A DNA stretch of 64,000 bases from positions 27,285-91,284 of the forward strand of contig NZ_BCTR01000011.1 in the NCBI RefSeq assembly GCF_002091475.1, written 5' to 3'. A model generated the notes under the pieces. The model did no database searches and was not told the origin of the DNA. It worked only from the letters and a program-made list of their open reading frames with translations. The stretch is from Sphingomonas azotifigens NBRC 15497. GTDB taxonomy: Bacteria; Pseudomonadota; Alphaproteobacteria; Sphingomonadales; Sphingomonadaceae. Shown here piece by piece: positions 55,043 through 64,000 of the stretch (position 1 is its first letter; the number at the start of each line of letters is the position of its first letter). The translations under genes and the position numbers were made by a program.

Positions 55043-56217
55043 CGCTTGCGACTCAACTCGCGCATCGCCGCATCGATCCCTGAAATGGTCAGCGGATACA
55101 TGCGGTCGCGCACCAGGCTGCGGATCATCGTCACCGAATGCGAATATGCCCATTGTGCCTCCGGCAGTACGTTGAGCCAAACCGTAGCGGGATAGGTGTC
55201 CACCACCCGCTGCAACCAGGTGGCCCCCGGCTCCTCGTTCAGATGCTCGACCGAGCCGCCGACCTGGGTGATCTCGTAGGGACTCATCGACGCGTCGCCG
55301 ACGAAGATCACCTTATAGTCCTGCCCATATTTGTGGAGGATGTCGGCGGTGCGGGTGCGTTCGCTGAACCGGCGGCGATTGTCCTTCCACACGCCTTCGT
55401 AGAGGCAGTTGTGGAAGTAGAAGAATTCGAGGTTCTTGAACTCGCTGGTCGCCGCGGAGAACAGCTCCTCGCAGAGCTTGACGAACGGATCCATCGATCC
55501 GCCGACGTCGAGGAAAAGCAGCAGCTTGACCGCATTGTGCCGCTCGGGTCGCATCTTCACGTCCAGCCAGCCCTGCCGCGCGGTACCCGCGATGGTGCCG
55601 TCGATGTCGAGTTCGTCCGCCGCGCCTTCGCGAGCGAAGCGGCGCAGGCGGCGGAGCGCCACCTTGATGTTGCGGGTGCCGAGCTCGCGGGTGGAATCGA
55701 GGTTGCGATAGTCGCGCGCCTCCCACACCTTGACCGCGCGCTGGTGCTTGCCTTCGCCGCCGATCCGCACGCCTTCGGGATTGTAGCCGCCATTGCCGAA
55801 CGGCGAGGTGCCGCCGGTGCCGATCCACTTGTTGCCGCCCTGGTGGCGCGCATGCTGCTCGGCGAGCCGCTCGCGGAGCGTCTCCATCAGCTTTTCCCAG
55901 GAGCCAAGCGCTTCGATCTGCGCCTTTTCCTCGTCGGTCAGGTATTTCTCGGCGACGGCGCGGAGCCATTCCTCCGGGATCTCGGCAGGGGCGACGCCAT
56001 AGCTCGACGCGATGCCGCGGAACACCTTGGCGAAGACCTGGTCGAACCGGTCGAGCAGGCCCTCGTCCTTCACATAGGTGGCACGGGCGAGGAAGTAGAA
56101 GGCCTCGGGCGTCGGCTCGATCACCTGCGCGTCGAGCGCTTCGAGCAGCAGCAGATGTTCCTTGAGGCTGGCAGGAATGCCCGCGGCGCGCAGTTCGTCG
56201 AGAAAGGCGAGGAACAT
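55039..56217 (-). CDS. VWA domain protein (CoxE-like)
   Basis: A 392-residue protein of the CoxE-type von Willebrand A family. The N-terminal part is helical (MFLAFLDELRAAGIPASLKEH); the VWA domain begins near residue 230 with LLLFLDVGGSMDPFVKL, a MIDAS-like motif with DxGxS, followed by FVGDASMSPYEI. It is preceded by a MoxR ATPase gene 74 bases upstream. MoxR-VWA pairs act as chaperones that insert cofactors or remodel complexes. Target unknown. Confidence 0.88.
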   Translation of the reverse strand: MFLAFLDELRAAGIPASLKEHLLLLEALDAQVIEPTPEAFYFLARATYVKDEGLLDRFDQVFAKVFRGIASSYGVAPAEIPEEWLRAVAEKYLTDEEKAQIEALGSWEKLMETLRERLAEQHARHQGGNKWIGTGGTSPFGNGGYNPEGVRIGGEGKHQRAVKVWEARDYRNLDSTRELGTRNIKVALRRLRRFAREGAADELDIDGTIAGTARQGWLDVKMRPERHNAVKLLLFLDVGGSMDPFVKLCEELFSAATSEFKNLEFFYFHNCLYEGVWKDNRRRFSERTRTADILHKYGQDYKVIFVGDASMSPYEITQVGGSVEHLNEEPGATWLQRVVDTYPATVWLNVLPEAQWAYSHSVTMIRSLVRDRMYPLTISGIDAAMRELSRKR

Positions 56218-56291
56218 CGGGCTACGCTACGCCCAGCAGCAGGGGCGCGTCCATTACGTTGAGCGCCGGAGGCGGGCGGGCTGCCGCATCG

Positions 56292-57134
56292 CTATTTCTG
56301 CCGCCGGGCCATGAAGGCGAGCCGTTCGAACAGCATCACGTCCTGCTCGTTCTTGAGCAGCGCGCCGTGGAGCGGCGGGATCGCCTTGCTCGGGTCGCGC
56401 GACTGGAGCACCTCCAGCGGCATCTCCTCGTGGAGCAGCAGCTTGAGCCAGTCGAGCAGTTCGCTGGTCGAGGGCTTCTTCTTGAGGCCGGGCACCTCGC
56501 GGATCTCGTAGAACAGGTCCATCGCGCGGCTGACCAGCAGCTTCTGGATGCCGGGGAAGTGGACGTCGACGATCGCCTGCATCGTGTCGCGGTCGGGGAA
56601 CTTGATATAGTGGAAGAAGCAGCGGCGCAGGAACGCGTCGGGCAGCTCTTTCTCGTTGTTCGAGGTGATCACGACGATCGGGCGCTCGGCCGCGCGCACC
56701 GTCTCGCCGGTCTCGTAGACATGGAATTCCATGCGATCGAGTTCTTGGAGCAGGTCGTTCGGGAACTCGATATCGGCCTTGTCGATCTCGTCGATCAGCA
56801 GCACGGGCAGGGTAGGGCTGGTGAACGCCTCCCACAGCTTGCCGCGGCGGATATAGTTGGCGATGTCGTGGACGCGCGGATCGCCGAGCTGGCCGTCGCG
56901 CAGCCGTGCCACCGCGTCATATTCGTACAGGCCCTGCTGCGCCTTGGTGGTCGACTTGACGTTCCACTCGATCAGCGGTGCGTTCACCGCTTTCGCAATT
57001 TCGGTCGCCAGCACCGTCTTGCCGGTGCCGGGCTCGCCCTTGACCAGCAACGGGCGCCGCAGCGTGACGGCGGCATTGACCGCGACCTTCAGGTCGGCAG
57101 TCGCGACATAGCTCTGGGTGCCTTCGAAGCGCAT
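56292..57134 (-). CDS. MoxR-type AAA ATPase
   Basis: A 280-residue ATPase. Walker A is GEPGTGKT (residues 33-40), Walker B LLIDEIDKAD near 112-121, sensor 1 ITSNNEKELPDAFLRRC near 155-171. It forms the MoxR partner of the VWA protein encoded downstream. The gene set MoxR, VWA, DUF2185-like is read as a unit. The repeat pair at 57217-57317 lies upstream. Confidence 0.92.
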   Translation of the reverse strand: MRFEGTQSYVATADLKVAVNAAVTLRRPLLVKGEPGTGKTVLATEIAKAVNAPLIEWNVKSTTKAQQGLYEYDAVARLRDGQLGDPRVHDIANYIRRGKLWEAFTSPTLPVLLIDEIDKADIEFPNDLLQELDRMEFHVYETGETVRAAERPIVVITSNNEKELPDAFLRRCFFHYIKFPDRDTMQAIVDVHFPGIQKLLVSRAMDLFYEIREVPGLKKKPSTSELLDWLKLLLHEEMPLEVLQSRDPSKAIPPLHGALLKNEQDVMLFERLAFMARRQK

Positions 57135-57216
57135 GGGCAGAAGGTGGGCCGAACGGTGGCGGGATGCAACCCATCCCGAGGGGCAGGGGGTGGGGGCTTC
57201 GCTCCCACCTACCAGC

Positions 57217-57317
57217 CGTCATTCCCGCGAAGGCGGGAATCCATTTGCCAGGGCGCTGGGGGAAAGAACCGCAGGACCAGCGCCAATGGATCCCCGCCTT
57301 CGCGGGGATGACAATGG
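57217..57317. repeat. Inverted pair of GTCATTCCCGCG palindromes
   Basis: Arms 57217-57246 and 57283-57317 are inverted copies of the CGTCATTCCCGCGAAGGCGG type, ending in AATCCATT or AATGGATC. Same family as 19227-19322. It lies between moxR and the next gene upstream on the minus strand. Confidence 0.9.
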
Positions 57318-57331
57318 AGGGGTGGTGCGGC

Positions 57332-57997
57332 TCAGCCGCGGCTGCGGGCGCTCGCGCGGGCCTCCAGCAGGTCCCACAGTCCGCGATGCTGGGCGAAGAC
57401 CTGCTGCGCGCCGAACAGCATCGCGCGTTCATGCGCGGCTTCGCGGACCAGCGCGTCGACCACGCTGACCGTCTCCTCCGGGATCGGCAGGCGGGCGGGG
57501 GCAGGTTCCAAGCCGAAGCTGGTCGCAGCGCAATCGAGTACCGCGCGCATGGCTACCCAGTCGATCGCCAGCGCCACGGCCGCGCCGGTGGCGCAGCCGG
57601 CCCGATCGGACTGGGCCAGCATGTCGAGCGCGTGGCGCTGACTGGCCGCCGCCGCCTCGCTTTCCGCATGGCCGGGCGTGCTGGGAAGCGGCCCCGCCGC
57701 CGCCACCAGGCGTACCAGATAGGCGCGTTCGCCGACAAAGGCTTCCGCCGCGGCCTCCAGCCAGTCGCATTCGACCGGCCGGCGCGCATGGGCGGCGGCA
57801 TATTCGACCAACCCGGGATGGCGGCCATGGAGCCGGGCGACATGATGCACCGCGTCGGCGATGTCGCGGCGGGGCAGGCTGCCGCCACGCAGCGCCCGGA
57901 GATGCGGATGCCGGGCGCAGCCATCGGATCCCGCCAGGGCGCCCATCGGGCCCCAAGCGCCCGACAAATGCTCGATCGGTGCGGTATCCAAGAGCAT
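57332..57997 (-). CDS. Hypothetical protein, possibly DUF6975 family
   Basis: A 221-residue Ala-rich, mainly helical protein without signal or membrane segments. It resembles a sphingomonad family I remember as DUF6975, with low certainty. Start at ATG 57997 is preferred because AGGAAGG lies three bases before it; ATG 58009 is the alternative. The stretch DAVHHVARLHGRHPGLVEYA is notable. Function unknown. The rpoD terminator lies upstream. Confidence 0.65.
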   Translation of the reverse strand: MLLDTAPIEHLSGAWGPMGALAGSDGCARHPHLRALRGGSLPRRDIADAVHHVARLHGRHPGLVEYAAAHARRPVECDWLEAAAEAFVGERAYLVRLVAAAGPLPSTPGHAESEAAAASQRHALDMLAQSDRAGCATGAAVALAIDWVAMRAVLDCAATSFGLEPAPARLPIPEETVSVVDALVREAAHERAMLFGAQQVFAQHRGLWDLLEARASARSRG

Positions 57998-58089
57998 GAC
58001 CTTCCTCATCTGGACAGCGCCGCTCCCCACGAGCCGGCCAGAAGGGGATCGCACAGGGAAAATACTGAAGCGCATAGAAAGATGGTTAT

Positions 58090-58122
58090 GCCGAAATTAA
58101 TCTTGAAAGACAGAATTTCGGC
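58090..58122. repeat. Inverted repeat before the 57332-57997 gene
   Basis: GCCGAAATT (58090-58098) and AATTTCGGC (58114-58122) form a perfect 9-bp inverted repeat with a 15-base spacer, in an AT-richer stretch about 100 bases before the start codon. It could be an operator or a leader hairpin. Confidence 0.45.
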
Positions 58123-58150
58123 TCCCCACGCATTTCTGTCCCAAATGAAA

Positions 58151-58180
58151 ACGGCCCCGGTGGATGCCGGGGCCGTTCTG
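58151..58180 (-). terminator. Rho-independent terminator of rpoD
   Basis: On the minus strand ACGGCCCCGG and CCGGGGCCGT pair around a six-base loop, followed by TTTCATTT. It lies 20 bases after the rpoD stop codon. Confidence 0.85.
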
Positions 58181-58200
58181 CGTCGTCGTTCGGGAAACGC

Positions 58201-60231
<2,031 letters not shown>

Positions 60232-60270
60232 ATCCCTCGAAACTCAGATGGCGGCAATTTTACACCGCCT

Positions 60271-62166
60271 CTATTCCTCAAAATTACCGTCTTCCGCAAG
60301 CATCAGATTGGCAAGCCGATCCAAAAGCTCCTGCCGTTGCCGCGAAAGCGCCACCTGACGGGCAAACGCTTCCTCGGTGCCGTCGCGCATCAGGGCAGCG
60401 GTCGCCTCGGCGAGCGCCACATCGACGGCGGGCTGTGCCGCCATCACCGCGATCGCCTCGCCCAGATCCTCGCGCGCCCTCGCCACGTCGGCCGCGGGCC
60501 GCGTGAAGGAGAAGGGGAGCGTGTCTGCGCGAAGCAACTCGCTTGCCACTGAATCGAAACCGGACCGCGCCAATATGGTGAGGAAATCCTCGCTATCAAG
60601 TTGACGTGCAGCCGGATTGGTGAGGGCCACCTCCACAACGGCTTCGAATAGCCGGCCGAGCGCGCCCGACGCACTACGCAGACTCCCGAGGATTTCCATG
60701 TGCCGGGCGATCTCTACGGGATGGCGGATCAGCCCGGCGAGCACCGCGCGCGCCAGGATGGGATCGAGCCCGCTCGCCTGCACGCCCTTTATCAGATGCG
60801 AGGGCGGCGGCTCGGGTGGCTGCCAGCCGCCACGGGCATTGCGGGTGCCGCGGGGTTGCGGGCGGGCAGGGGCGGGGCCGCGCTGGTCCTTGCGGAACTC
60901 GCGCGGGCCGCGGCCGAACTGCTGGTCGGCGCGCGCGCGGAATTCCGCGATATATTCGTGCTTTACGTTCGGGTCCTGAATTTGCTCGGCAAGTTCGGTG
61001 AGGCGGCGCTTGAGGCCGGCGCGCTGCTCGGGCGTGTCGAGCGGGCCGGCGGCGACTTCGCTTGCCCAGAGGCGATCGACCAGCGGCTCGGGCTTGGCGA
61101 GCAGTGCCTCGAAGGCGCCGGGGCCCTGCGAGCGGACGAGGTCGTCCGGATCGAGGCCCTGGGGCAGGGTGACGAAGGCGAGGCTGCGGCCGGGTGCGAG
61201 CATCGGCAGCGCGCGGTGGGCGGCGCGGAGCGCGGCCTTCTGCCCGGCACTGTCGCCGTCGAAGCAGAGCAGGGGCACTTCGGACAGGCGCCACAGCCGT
61301 TCGAGCTGGTGTTCGGTCAGCGCGGTGCCGAGCGGGGCGACCACCTCGCCGAACCCGGCCTGGGCGAGTGCGATCACGTCCATATAGCCCTCGACCGCGA
61401 TCACCCGGTCGGCCTTGCGGGCGGCGGCCTGGGCGCGATCGAGATTGTAGAGCGTGCGGCCCTTGTCGAAGAGCGGCGTTTCCGGGGAGTTGAGATATTT
61501 GGGCTCGCCGTCGCCGATGATGCGGCCGCCGAACGCGATCGTGCGGCCGCGCACGTCGCGGATCGGGATCATCAGCCGGCCGCGGAAGCGGTCATAGGGC
61601 TCCTTGCCCTCGACGGCGATCAGCATGCCGGATTCGACCAGCATCGGATCGCCATAGGATTTCAGCGCGTCCTTGAGCTTGCCGCGCGAATCGGGGGCGA
61701 AGCCGAGGCCGAAGGTCCGGGCGGTCTCGGGCGTAATGCCGCGACGCTGGAGCACGGCGCGCGCCTCGGCGCCTTCGATGCCGTTGAGGCGCTCGGTGAA
61801 CCAGGTTGCGGCCTCGCCCATCAGCTCGTGCAGGCCCTTGGCACGCTCGGCCTTTTCGGCGGCACGGCGGTCCTGCTCGGGCATGTCGAGCCCGGCGGCC
61901 TGGGCCAGTTCCTTCACCGCATCGATGAAGGGCAGGCCGCGCTGGTCGGTCATCCAGCGGATCGCATCGCCATGCGCGCCGCAGCCGAAGCAATGGTAGA
62001 AGCCCTTGTCGTCGTTGACGTAGAAGCTGGGGGTCTTCTCGTTGTGGAACGGGCAGCAGGCGCGGAACTCCTTGCCCGCGCGCTGCAGCTTCACCGACTT
62101 GGCGATGAGCGTGGACAGCGTGGTGCGGGCGCGGAGCTCGTCGAGAAAGGCGGGGGTGAGGGACAT
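60271..62166 (-). CDS. dnaG: DNA primase
   Basis: A 631-residue primase. N-terminal zinc finger CPFHNEKTPSFYV...CFGCGAHGD (residues 37-66), RNA polymerase domain with EGYMDVIAL and the TOPRIM acidic motif LLCFDGDSAGQKAA near 300, and a C-terminal helicase-binding domain that varies between species. Its ATG shares one base with the stop codon of the DUF559 gene (TAATG), so primase translation may be coupled to that gene. Confidence 0.97.
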   Translation of the reverse strand: MSLTPAFLDELRARTTLSTLIAKSVKLQRAGKEFRACCPFHNEKTPSFYVNDDKGFYHCFGCGAHGDAIRWMTDQRGLPFIDAVKELAQAAGLDMPEQDRRAAEKAERAKGLHELMGEAATWFTERLNGIEGAEARAVLQRRGITPETARTFGLGFAPDSRGKLKDALKSYGDPMLVESGMLIAVEGKEPYDRFRGRLMIPIRDVRGRTIAFGGRIIGDGEPKYLNSPETPLFDKGRTLYNLDRAQAAARKADRVIAVEGYMDVIALAQAGFGEVVAPLGTALTEHQLERLWRLSEVPLLCFDGDSAGQKAALRAAHRALPMLAPGRSLAFVTLPQGLDPDDLVRSQGPGAFEALLAKPEPLVDRLWASEVAAGPLDTPEQRAGLKRRLTELAEQIQDPNVKHEYIAEFRARADQQFGRGPREFRKDQRGPAPARPQPRGTRNARGGWQPPEPPPSHLIKGVQASGLDPILARAVLAGLIRHPVEIARHMEILGSLRSASGALGRLFEAVVEVALTNPAARQLDSEDFLTILARSGFDSVASELLRADTLPFSFTRPAADVARAREDLGEAIAVMAAQPAVDVALAEATAALMRDGTEEAFARQVALSRQRQELLDRLANLMLAEDGNFEE

Positions 62167-62672
62167 TACCTGCTCCCCCAGGGGCGCTTGGTCAGCCCCT
62201 CCCCCAACCCCTCCCGCAAGCGGAAGGGGTGCGCAGGCTGCGACGCTTCGGCTCCATTGCTCCCCTCCCGCTTGCGGGAGGGGTTGGGGGAGGGGCGGTC
62301 GCCGCTGGAAACTGTCTGTCGCGAAGGCCGCGCCGTCGCCATCGTCTCGATCACCCGCTCGATTTCGGCAACCACCCCGTCCAAATTCCCCAGCACGTCG
62401 TTGTTCCAGAACCGCAGCACGCGATACCCCTTGGCTTCCAAATATCGCGTGCGTTGGACATCGTCCGCGGCGTTCACCGCATGTTGTCCGCCATCGACCT
62501 CAACGACCAGCTTCAAGCTGCGCGCCACAAAGTCACACACATAGGGCGGGACCTTCACCTGTCGGTTGAACCGCACCCCGCCGACTTTCCGCGCGCTCAA
62601 TGCCTGCCACAGCGCCAGTTCGGCATCCGTGGGGTTGTTTCGCATGTGGCGGGCGTGGGTGCCTGGTTCCAT
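62166..62672 (-). CDS. DUF559 (Vsr-like) endonuclease-domain protein with repeat-encoded tail
   Basis: A 168-residue protein starting at 62672, where GGGGGAGGGA gives a strong binding site. The nuclease-like domain spans residues 10-115: DAELALWQALSARK, RFNRQ, YVCDF, LVVEVDGGQH and GYRVLRFWNNDVLGNLDGV. From about residue 124 to the end the protein is encoded by two inverted palindromes ([11 protein letters not shown] and [12 protein letters not shown] are readings of the repeat). The ribosome binding site is also repeat-derived. Related to the gene at 3896-4324. It overlaps dnaG by one base. Confidence 0.88.
   Translation of the reverse strand: MEPGTHARHMRNNPTDAELALWQALSARKVGGVRFNRQVKVPPYVCDFVARSLKLVVEVDGGQHAVNAADDVQRTRYLEAKGYRVLRFWNNDVLGNLDGVVAEIERVIETMATARPSRQTVSSGDRPSPNPSRKREGSNGAEASQPAHPFRLREGLGEGLTKRPWGSR
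62193..62298. repeat. Inverted pair of CCGCTTGCGG palindromes inside the DUF559 gene
   Basis: Units 62193-62230 and 62260-62298 are inverted copies: CCCCTCCCCCAACCCCTCCC with the hairpin CCCGC-AA-GCGG and the mirror form. Same family as 7686-7788 and 63969-64000. They lie in the translated 3' part of the DUF559 gene, just before dnaG. Confidence 0.92.
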
Positions 62673-62780
62673 TCCCTCCCCCGACCCAGTTTCAGGTAAA
62701 CGATGCCCCGCATCGTTTAGATCATGCCGGGGGCATGATCGACCTGAAACTCGCAAGCGGAAGGGGAGCGCAGGTTGTGA
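62673..62780. repeat. Interrupted palindrome upstream of the DUF559 gene
   Basis: CCCTCCCCCGACCC on the left and CGCAAGCGGAAGGGG with GCGCAGGTTG on the right match the two halves of the unit at 62193-62245 (CCCTCCCCCAACCC and CGCAAGCGGAAGGGG with GCGCAGGCTG). Between them sits the 64-nt three-way-junction element at 62688-62751. Confidence 0.8.
62688..62751. repeat. 64-nt element forming a perfect three-way junction
   Basis: Outer stem AGTTTCAGGT (62688-62697) with ACCTGAAACT (62742-62751); hairpin 1 AAACGATGC/GCATCGTTT (62698-62706, 62710-62718) with CCC loop; hairpin 2 GATCATGCC/GGCATGATC (62720-62728, 62732-62740) with GGG loop. All three stems are perfect and only single bases separate them. 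It interrupts a palindromic repeat, as if inserted. Confidence 0.88.
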
Positions 62781-62783
62781 TCG

Positions 62784-63236
62784 TCAGGAAAGCGCCGCCT
62801 TCACCAGCGCGCTGGCCTTGCTCATGTCGAGCTGCGCCGCGTGGCGGCCCTTCAGCTCGGCCATCACCCGGCCCATGTCCTTCATGCCCGACGCCCCCAG
62901 CTCGGCCTTGATCGCCTCGATCGCCGCGGTCGTCTCCGCCTCGCTCATCTGCTGCGGCAGGAAGCGCTCGATCACCACCACCTCGGCGGCTTCGGCGTCG
63001 GCGAGTTCCTGCCGGCCGCCCTTCACATACATCTCGATCGATTCGCGGCGCTGCTTGACCATCTTCTGCAGCACCTCGACGACCAGCACGTCGTCGTCCT
63101 CGGGCGCCTTGCCGGTGCGGGCCTCGATGTCGCGGTTCTTGATCGCGCTCTGGATCAGGCGGATCGTGGCGGTCGACGCCTTGTCGCCGCCCTTCATGGC
63201 GGTCACCAGCGCAGCCTTGATGTCGTCGCGAATCAT
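62784..63236 (-). CDS. GatB/YqeY domain protein
   Basis: A 150-residue helical protein of the YqeY family, related to the tail of the GatB amidotransferase subunit. MIRDDIKAALVTAMKGGDK, LIQSAIKNRDIEAR and VIERFLPQQMSEAE are the family signatures. It may bind tRNA, but no activity is established to my knowledge. Start at 63236. It is commonly found near dnaG and carA in alphaproteobacteria, as here, where carA is divergent. Confidence 0.93.
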   Translation of the reverse strand: MIRDDIKAALVTAMKGGDKASTATIRLIQSAIKNRDIEARTGKAPEDDDVLVVEVLQKMVKQRRESIEMYVKGGRQELADAEAAEVVVIERFLPQQMSEAETTAAIEAIKAELGASGMKDMGRVMAELKGRHAAQLDMSKASALVKAALS

Positions 63237-63302
63237 TCGTGGTCTCTCGATCTTGTCCGGGAAAGCGCGGAGACATAGCCGAATGCCACAAAACTTAACA
63301 GA

Positions 63303-63331
63303 TTGACGCACCCGCCCATGGGGTCTAGCGG
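63303..63331 (+). promoter_or_regulatory. Possible carA promoter
   Basis: TTGACG (63303-63308), 17 bases, TAGCGG (63326-63331). The -35 is good, the -10 poor. The spacer and -10 contain the inverted repeat CCGCCC/GGGCGG. About 45 bases of leader would precede the carA ATG. Confidence 0.35.
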
Positions 63332-63380
63332 GCGGCCCTTAGCAACATCGCAAAACCCAAAGCAGGAGTGCCCGCCCCAA

Positions 63381-64000
63381 ATGGCCGACGCCAAACCCTT
63401 GTCCATGCCCGTTGGAGCCACGGGCGTTCTGGTTCTGGCGAGCGGCGAGATATTGTGGGGTCGAGGATTCGGTGCCGAAGGCGATGCCGTCGGCGAGGTG
63501 TGCTTCCACACCGCGATGACCGGCTATCAGGAGATCATGACCGACCCGAGCTTCGCCGGTCAGATCATCAACTTCACCTTCCCGCATATCGGCAATGTCG
63601 GCGCCAACCCCGACGACATCGAGGCCGACGATCCCCATGCGCTGGGCATGATCGTCCGCCAGGACGTGACCGAGCCGAGCAACTTCCGCAGCACCGAGCA
63701 TCTCGATGCCTGGATGGCCAAGCACAAGCGCATCGGCCTGTCGGGCATCGACACCCGCGCGCTCACCCGCCGCATCCGCCTGGGCGGCGCGCCGAACGGC
63801 GTGATCGCGCACTCGAAGGAGGGCAAGTTCGACCTCGACGCGCTGCTGGAGAAGGCACGCGCCTGGCCGGGGCTGGAGGGCATGGACCTCGCCATCACCG
63901 TCTCGTGCGAGACGCATTTCGGCTGGGAAGGCGGCGTGTGGAAGCTGGGGGTTGGGTATGACTCTTCTGCCCCCCTCCCGCTTGCGGGAGGGGCTGGGGG
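63381..64000 (+). CDS. carA: Carbamoyl-phosphate synthase small subunit, 5' part
   Basis: The first 206 or so residues; the gene runs off the right edge. GEVCFHTAMTGYQEIMTDPS and FTFPHIGNVGAN are hallmark segments of the N-terminal CarA domain, followed by GLSGIDTRALTRRIR. The glutamine amidotransferase domain would follow outside the window. After GVGYD, where the linker to that domain should begin, the reading frame enters a palindromic repeat (63969-64000) coding PLPLAGGAGG. Either the repeat is an in-frame insertion or the gene is broken just beyond the edge. Confidence 0.88.
   Translation, partial: MADAKPLSMPVGATGVLVLASGEILWGRGFGAEGDAVGEVCFHTAMTGYQEIMTDPSFAGQIINFTFPHIGNVGANPDDIEADDPHALGMIVRQDVTEPSNFRSTEHLDAWMAKHKRIGLSGIDTRALTRRIRLGGAPNGVIAHSKEGKFDLDALLEKARAWPGLEGMDLAITVSCETHFGWEGGVWKLGVGYDSSAPLPLAGGAG
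63969..64000. repeat. CCGCTTGCGG palindrome inside carA
   Basis: CCCCCCTCCCGC-TT-GCGGGAGGGG followed by CTGGGGG, the same unit as at 62260-62298 and 7686-7724. It is cut by the window edge, so an inverted partner could lie beyond it. Confidence 0.88.

Noticed and set aside
57332..58180. tRNA or small RNA gene in the gap before rpoD
   Set aside because: The hairpins are a terminator and a short inverted repeat; no cloverleaf or conserved tRNA sequence is present.

Overview
The window looks like a chromosomal segment of a high-GC alphaproteobacterium of the Sphingomonas group. The basis is gene content and order (nuoA-N, then birA, coaX, rnj and a DUF1467 gene), an mprF/acvB pair, a TonB receptor locus with SapC and cupin-like genes, and many short GC-rich palindromes between genes. 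The genus is inferred from protein character, not from rRNA; no rRNA, tRNA, CRISPR array or classical IS element was seen.

Layout. 1-18080 is read almost entirely on the minus strand: a leucine/isovalerate degradation cluster (Rieske protein, isovaleryl-CoA dehydrogenase, both methylcrotonyl-CoA carboxylase subunits, GNAT, MaoC), homogentisate and 4-hydroxyphenylpyruvate dioxygenases for tyrosine breakdown, a flavoprotein, a hydroxyisobutyrate-dehydrogenase-like enzyme, AcvB/VirJ with MprF for lysyl-phosphatidylglycerol turnover, and a K+ channel. 18196-40352 is plus strand: cell-wall enzymes, efp, suhB, the complete 14-subunit complex I operon, birA, coaX, ribonuclease J and DUF1467. Three small overlapping genes of unknown function sit inside the nuo operon (25385-25818 and 27119-27349).

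40412-51654 looks like a carbohydrate or phosphate-ester uptake locus: a PhoD-like phosphatase, a beta-helix protein, an MFS transporter, a TonB-dependent receptor, SapC, a JmjC/cupin-like protein and a LacI regulator. Two identical perfect 16-bp palindromes (40799-40814 and 45677-45692) mark a probable LacI regulon. 51659-57997 holds a long coiled-coil membrane protein, a divergent HPt-like protein without its histidine, a DUF2314/DUF2185-like protein, a VWA protein and a MoxR ATPase. 58201-63236 carries rpoD, dnaG, a DUF559 nuclease gene and a YqeY protein, and carA runs off the right edge.

The most unusual theme is the palindromic repeats. They occur as inverted pairs between genes, their central hairpins differ between copies while staying paired, and both DUF559 (Vsr-like nuclease) genes in the window are bracketed by them, with the C-termini of both proteins encoded by repeat DNA. 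One repeat is interrupted by a 64-nt element that can fold into a perfect three-way junction, and another lies in frame inside carA. A DUF559-linked palindrome mobility system is a hypothesis worth testing.
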